This document shows, piece by piece, positions 58,174-64,000 of a stretch of 64,000 nucleotides of DNA (its first letter is position 1; the number at the start of each line of letters is the position of its first letter). Source of the stretch: Ridgeia piscesae (lineage: Eukaryota > Annelida > Polychaeta > Sabellida > Siboglinidae). The stretch is from positions 93,501 to 157,500 of the forward strand of contig JAODUO010001042.1 in NCBI GenBank assembly GCA_025642075.2, read 5' to 3'. The translations under genes and the position numbers were made by a program. The notes below the pieces were generated by a model. It had not been told where the DNA came from. It did not search any database and saw only the letters and a list, made by a program, of their open reading frames with translations.

Positions 58174-59160
58174 CTGTAATTTGCCAAGTTTCAACGTGTG
58201 GTCTCAGTTCATTCAACTTCAAATAATGTTGTGTTGATTCCCCTGTTTTCGCACTCACGACTGCAGTAAATATTTGTGACGAATTTGGAATGCTAATAAA
58301 TTTCTTAATTTTGATTTTATTACAATTTGCTACTTAATCTAGTTTCCTACAGGTGCTTGCTTCTTCAAAAGAAAGCTTGTCATAACAAAATATAATATTT
58401 AAGTGTGGCTGGGGTCCAAATATGACAAGAAGATATAAAATGTTACAAAATGCACTCATACCGAAAGTGATTTGGCCAGGTGAGCAATTACCTAGTATAT
58501 TATCCTTTCCTAGGATTGGCCTACATGTATTACCTATATTTGCCATGTTTTAACTTCTTATCTAAATTCGTTCAGTTTCAAATAATTTTGTGTTTATAGT
58601 GGTCAAGAAAAGTTAAACAACTCTATCAATTGAAAAATAAGTATTTTCCAGAAACAGTTATTATATCTATTCGAAAATTGCTAAAATTATGTTAATTTTA
58701 TAAAGTGCAATTTCCAATAATATCTCAAAGCGCAGTACAAGACTAATAACCTATAAATTAAACATAGCAGATATAAAAGCACAATCATTAGAAAAAAAAT
58801 CTGATATAGTAGTTATGAAATCAGCCAAATAATTTAAAATCACTTGAATAAAATAAAGGAATAACATTTATTTCAGCAATATTTACATATATACACAATA
58901 CTGGGTAGATAATTCGTAGGAGTTAAATAGTAAAAGCTTAAAGAAAAGAAAATGTTGCAGTAGTCTGCTTTGAACATGTACGTCTTTAGAGTCTGTTTGA
59001 GCACTGATAGGCTTCAACTACACTTTATATGAATTGACAGCGAATTCTATAGTTGAGATCCAATCACATTGCAGGAACGATTCCCAACACTTACGTATTA
59101 TATACATACATACGTACACTTACGAAGTACGCTGTGTTGCAGGTTTTCTGCTGTGTATAG
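56101..59160. other. Intergenic stretch
   Basis: No gene supported. It holds a degenerate SINE A relic (about 57330-57535, with aatcctgtgctgcagt and gtaaagtggtttgag) and a TA run at 58113-58171. The rest is featureless. Confidence 0.55.
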
Positions 59161-59199
59161 CGCTTGTCGCGAATGACGACACGCGCCATCATGAATATT

Positions 59200-60790
59200 C
59201 ATAGATGTTACATCCGGGTAGTCAGTCGGACAAACATCGTGCGGCTAAAGCCAAAACGGCCAGCAGCTACGCTAATCCATCGGTTACTTTATGTGAAGAA
59301 GACGTTCCAGGCGCTAGTTTTGTCTACGCCCAAATTGAGAAGCATAGCGTAGAACCAACTGCGAGGATGGCTTGCGTGTCGTGGGCTAAGAAGATATGCA
59401 ACAAATCAACCTTGTTGGAAAGGTAGGTGTATTTTTATGTTTACAATCGCCGAGACAAAATCGCCTACCAACGTAACTATTCCAGTGTAAATAAGTAGTA
59501 ATTACAGCGGACAATTTTTTTGTGAATATCCTGAGGTTTAGTATAATAGTGATTGAATCAGACGCTACCCGTGTCCTGTATTCTAATATTCCTATGTGGC
59601 GTTTTATTTAGCACACTCGCCCGCTACTCTTTCATGTTTACTGAAGCGTTTAGGCGGGCCTTTGTCAAGTCAGGAGCACGAGCGGCCTGGGGGCGGGTCA
59701 GTAATTATGTCTCCACTGCCCCCGATGTCAACGTATTTTCTGTGCTACGTGCAGAGTTAACTTCTTCATCAACCTTTATTTGTATCTTGAAATAATATGT
59801 CCTGTATGTTTGTTAACTTACGCGGCGATGAAAATGTATCTCATTCTGGCTGTTTGTTTGATCAAGGACAAGATATGCAACATAAGGGATGCTCCCTCCA
59901 GTATAAAAAATCAGCCTGATTTTGGTTACATTAACAAGGGATCATACAATTTATATTTTGTATTGCAGATGCCAAAATGTGATGTCTGCCAAAAAACAGC
60001 ACCTAATTGATCCTGCTATCGACCAGGGGAAAACAGGTATGAGATTAAACAGTCAGCCAAACGCCAGACACTGACAGTAGATGCATCTACCAGTTCCCTC
60101 CCTCCTCCTGCACCAGACTCTGGGTGGAAGACCTTCCCTGATTCAGACATCCCCAAGATGTTTAATGAGGGACACATCTACCATCACTTGGTGGAATCTC
60201 TGCAGGGACCTGCTGTAGACGAATCAGCTGAGGATGACTCTGCCCCTCACCTGGACTCTCGCACCTCTAACTCTAAGCCATTACGCAGGGGTAAACAGTT
60301 TTTTGAGAGTGGCCATGTTACATGTATGAGTAACAACCGTACATCGGCACATTATTATGTCAAGGCAAAAGTCCTTGCCAGCATAAATCAGATCTCATAT
60401 AATATGCAGTTATCGTGAGTGTATAGAGTGGTTTTGTTCTACACGCATCACGTGAATGCAAGTCATCAGCCTTGGGCAGATGTAGTCATGTTGGAGGCCT
60501 ACTTGTTGCGGTGAATGATTATTTGTTGACATTTGGTCAGGGTAAGGCGTGCACCTGTAAGCCTTATGAATGGAATGTAGGTAAGAAAACAGGTAAGAAC
60601 CCAACCAAAATAACTGATGTTACCTATCAGTAAAAAAAGCAGTGAATGGTGTTATTCAGTACGACTTCAGACCCCAGTCAATGCGATGCGACGAAATTGA
60701 TAAAGAATCCATAGATAACTTCATAATTGACCTCCAGAAAATAAATCCAAATTCAGAATGATGTGGCAGTTGCTTTTGGCCATTGAATAT
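59200..60790 (+). pseudogene. Decayed SAP/SWIM zinc-finger protein (YqaJ-associated family) fragment
   Basis: Three pieces fit one invertebrate-expanded family. (1) PGASFVYAQIEKHSVE, then QLRGWLACRGL in the next frame and NKSTLLER in the first, a SAP-like segment with two compensating shifts. (2) From about 60030, an open frame with GWKTFPDSDIPKMFNEGHIY, ESGHVTCMSN and YYVKAKVLAS. (3) GFVLHASRECKSSALGRCSH then VGGLL, a SWIM finger (CxCx7CxH) whose first Cys is Arg. A stop precedes part 3, a stop ends it at TYQ, and VIQYDFRPQS and INPNSE continue in other frames. Such genes usually carry a YqaJ nuclease domain next; I see only its lead-in. Multiple lesions make it a pseudogene, perhaps transposon-borne. 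Confidence 0.72.
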
Positions 60791-60903
60791 GAAGATTTTG
60801 AACTGTCACAAGATCACTCAAATTTAAATAAATATCAGGTGGGGCAGTTGCTGGATAACATCACATCTGCAGACTCCGGACCAGTGTTAACCCAGATAGC
60901 ATG

Positions 60904-61975
60904 GAAACGTTAAAGTAACGTTAATGTAACGTGTGCAGAAACGTTTGATTAACGTTTAATATAAACGTTAGTTTACGGTTATTTTGCTCGTTTTTTTAAG
61001 GTCGATCTACGTTTCACCTTTAACCGAAATTTAACGTTAGACTAACGTTAATGTAACCGTTACCGTAACGTTAGTTTAACCTGAAATGCAAACGTTAATT
61101 TATCGTTATTTTGCTCGTTTTTTTAATGTTATTCTAACGTTTACCTTCTAACCAAAATGTAACGTTAGAATAACGTAAATGAAACTGTTACAAAACGTAT
61201 TATTAATGTTTAATGTTAACGTTAGTCTACGGTTATTTTGCTCGTTTTTTTAATGTTAATGTAACGTTTAGCGTCTAACCAAAAACTAACGTTAGAATAA
61301 CATCTACGAAACTGTTATAGAAACGTTTGATTAACGTTTAATGTAAACGTTAGTTTACGGTTATTTTGCTCGTTTTTGTAACGTTAATCTACGGTTAATT
61401 TTAACCGAAATGTAACGTTACACTAACGTTAATGTAACCGTTACAATAACGTTAGTTTAACCTGTAATGCGAACGTTAGTTAATCGTTATTTTGCTCGTT
61501 TTTTTAATGTTAATGTAACGTTTAGCGTCTAACCAAAATCTAACGTTAGAATAACATCTATGAAACTGTTATAGAAACGTTTGATTAACGTTTATTGTAA
61601 ACGTTAGTTTACGGTTATTTTGCTCGTTTTTGTAACGTTAATCTACGGTTAATTTTAACCGAAATGTAACGTTAGACTAACGTTAAAGTAGTCGTTACAG
61701 TAACGTTAGTTTAACCTGTAATGCAAACGTTAGCTTATCGTTATTTTGTTCGTTGTTTTAATGTTAATCTAACGTTTAAGTTCTAACCAAACTGTAACGT
61801 TAGAATAACGTCAATAAAACTGTTACAGAAACGTATTATTAACGTTTAATCTAAACGTTTGTCTACGGTTATTTTGCTCGCTTTTTAACGTTAATCTACG
61901 TTTCATTTTAACCGAAATGTAACGTTAGACTAACGTTAATGTAACCGTTACAGTAACGTTAGCTTATCGTTATTT
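60904..61975. repeat. AACGTT-rich tandem array with a ~256-bp dimeric period
   Basis: The landmark gttattttgctcgttttt recurs about every 127 bp (60975, 61105, 61228, 61355, 61485, 61615, 61741, 61868). Alternate units differ: one continues gtaacgttaatctacgg, the next taatgttaatgtaacg. So the repeat is an AB dimer. The palindrome taacgtta/aacgtt occurs many times per unit. Confidence 0.88.
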
Positions 61976-62333
61976 TGGTCATAAATTCAAAATGGACTAA
62001 TATTACGATTCATGACTAATTTGGTGAATAAGACCAGACAAGTGGTTTTACGTAGCAGCTTGTTCACAAAGCAGCATTTAATGAACAGCGAAGACACTAG
62101 AGTACAGTCCAATGTAGCTGTGTCACTGGCTTTCACGGCTACTTCGGATCGCTTCCTCTCCTCTCTCCTTCCTGCCGACGTCCCTCTCCGTAGCGAATTT
62201 CAACCACATCTTCAACTCCTGCTCCACCTCCTTGTCTGTTGCCTTGGACGTCAGTGAGGTTTTTTTCGCACAGCTCCTGTGTGTTTAATAATAATATTAT
62301 TATTATAAAAGTAGCCTGTCTGCCTATCTCTCT

Positions 62334-62688
62334 CGTCCGTCCGTCCGTCCGTCCGTCCGTCCGTCCGTCCGTCCGTCCGTCCGTCCGTCCGTCCGTCCGT
62401 CCGTCCGTCCGTCCGTCCGTCCGTCCGTCCGTCCGTCCGTCCGTCCGTCCGTCCGTCCGTCCGTCCGTCCGTCCGTCCGTCGTCCGTCCGTCCGTCCGTC
62501 CGTCCGTCCGTCCGTCCGTCCGTCCGTCCGTCCGTCCGTCCGTCCGTCCGTCCGTCCGTCCGTCCGTCCGTCCGTCCGTCCGTCCGTCCGTCCGTCCGTC
62601 CGTCCGTCCGTCCGTCCGTCCGTCCGTCCGTCCGTCCGTCCGTCCGTCCGTCCGTCCGTCCGTCCGTCAGTCCGTCCGTCCGTCCGTT
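62334..62688. repeat. (CCGT)n tetranucleotide array, about 88 copies
   Basis: Almost pure ccgt for 350 bp, with one lost base (cgtcgt at 62479) and one tcag interruption near the end. Open frames across it (poly RPSV / GRTD) are artefacts. Confidence 0.98.
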
Positions 62689-62689
62689 C

Positions 62690-63027
62690 AAGATTTTTTT
62701 CAACACTGGCCTGGTCTACGTTTCGTCCAGTAAGATGTCATACTGCTAGTGTCACAAAAATGAAAGCTTACTTAATAATTATAGGAACACCAACTATATA
62801 TCGTCTTAGAACTTCCAGAACACAATAAATCACACATACACAGTTGTCAAAACCACCCAGCACATTCAACTGTTAAACTTACAATCAATCACGAAGGGAT
62901 TCGTCACGGCTGAGTAGCAGTTACTTTGATGTGCATAGACGTCTACGTCAAGAACAGGAATCAATGTAGGATATATCAGTACCTGAATAACAAAATAGAA
63001 ACATTATTATAATACAAATGTGCCGGT

Positions 63028-63111
<84 letters not shown>

Positions 63112-64000
63112 TGACTACGTTAAATAAAATTAGGCCTTCGTTAAAAGTAATACACCAGTAAAGTGGGTGCGCGAGTTCTGCGACGATCGGCATACCAAAT
63201 GATACTCACATGTAACAAATCAGCCCCTATATCTGGTATCAGTTAGGTCAAATTTAGTGCGACATGGCTAAACCTTCTCAAGTACGTCGATTGGGTTTAA
63301 CCGGTTTAAACTACTGAGCATGTTTAGATTTTGTAGTGTGAATGCTCCTCGGGAATTAAGCAGGCTTCGTTACAGATAAAAACTATCAATTCACTTGATT
63401 TACCTTAAAACTACGTTCACACTTCCAGTTTTAATTCGGTGCAGAGCTGGTTTCGATCCGATTTTTCAGTGTACACGCTACAAAATCTATGTGGTATGAA
63501 CCTCTGTGTGTGATTAATCATGATTACATCCAAAGAAGGGAGTTGGCAGTCTGAAGCTGGCTTAACAAGTCATGATGTAACCTGATATACCTACGTGCTC
63601 AAACCAAATGTAATGCAACCATTCAATGTGATCATACTATAACTAGTATATATGCATTAAATTTTACAAAACTAATCCCGATTAAATCAAATCTACTGTA
63701 GTATAATTCAAACAACTACTCTCAGAGATCAGCTTCCAGAACCTAATTATACCCCGCGCAAACACTGGCCAGACGTACACTCATCCCTGAATTTCCATTT
63801 TCCAAAAAAGTCATTATAGCCAAACATATAATTCAGATTACATTTAAGGATGCACAATTATACCATGCCTCGTCACAGTGTCACAATAATAAATTGAAAA
63901 TGTTACTTTATCATGCATAAAATATAGCTTGAAACTTACCCAAACAGCATGTGGTGTTACTGTAATGGTGAACGTTGGGACACTGACTGTGGGCCGGTGG
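62690..64000. other. Right-edge intergenic sequence
   Basis: One TA run (63030-63108). I see no exon, repeat family or RNA gene in the remainder. Confidence 0.5.

Noticed and set aside
62239..62733. Arg-Pro-Ser-Val and Gly-Arg-Thr-Asp repeat proteins
   Set aside because: Translation of the CCGT microsatellite.

Overview
The window is animal nuclear DNA: AT-rich, intron-dense, with GT-AG introns and many minisatellites, SINEs, MITEs and an LTR element. There are no operons or ribosome-binding sites. Family content points to a marine invertebrate bilaterian (mollusc, annelid, brachiopod or cephalochordate grade). The sequence alone does not fix the phylum.

One gene dominates. A complete orthologue of the H3K27 demethylase UTX/KDM6A lies on the + strand, in 27 coding exons from 2796 to 48818 (about 1,253 residues). 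I placed it by hand: every junction has consensus splice sites, and phases agree throughout except for one extra base in exon 9. Its parts are an N-terminal TPR array (exons 2-13), a Gln/Pro-rich disordered middle (exons 14-18), a JmjC demethylase core with an intact Fe(II) triad (exons 20-26), a Cys4 zinc site split across exons 26/27, and a Thr/Pro-rich tail. To its left, on the - strand, is an exon of a FUNDC1-like mitophagy receptor. KDM6A and FUNDC1 are also close and divergently oriented on the human X (recalled knowledge), so the pair looks like old conserved microsynteny.

The introns hold about ten tandem arrays. Three of them (intron 9/exon 10, exon 20/intron 20, intron 24/exon 25) are built from copies of the gene's own exon-intron boundaries. 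They present dozens of decoy or alternative splice sites next to the real ones. Two more arrays (before exons 9 and 14) run into the splice acceptor. The exon 20 array has a 60-bp unit with no stop, so each alternative donor would add 20 codons in frame. Intron 4 carries a 2.7-kb, 52-bp macrosatellite whose long open frames are artefacts.

Right of the gene (50.2-64 kb) is mobile-element territory: a young LTR retrotransposon without recognisable gag-pol, a palindromic foldback element with a second copy at 1.0-1.5 kb, a decayed SAP/SWIM-domain gene fragment, a 1-kb array rich in AACGTT palindromes, and a 350-bp CCGT tetranucleotide array. Two tRNA-derived SINE families, a hAT MITE with target duplication, a terminal-repeat MITE nested in an older repeat, and a LINE 3' end are scattered through the introns.
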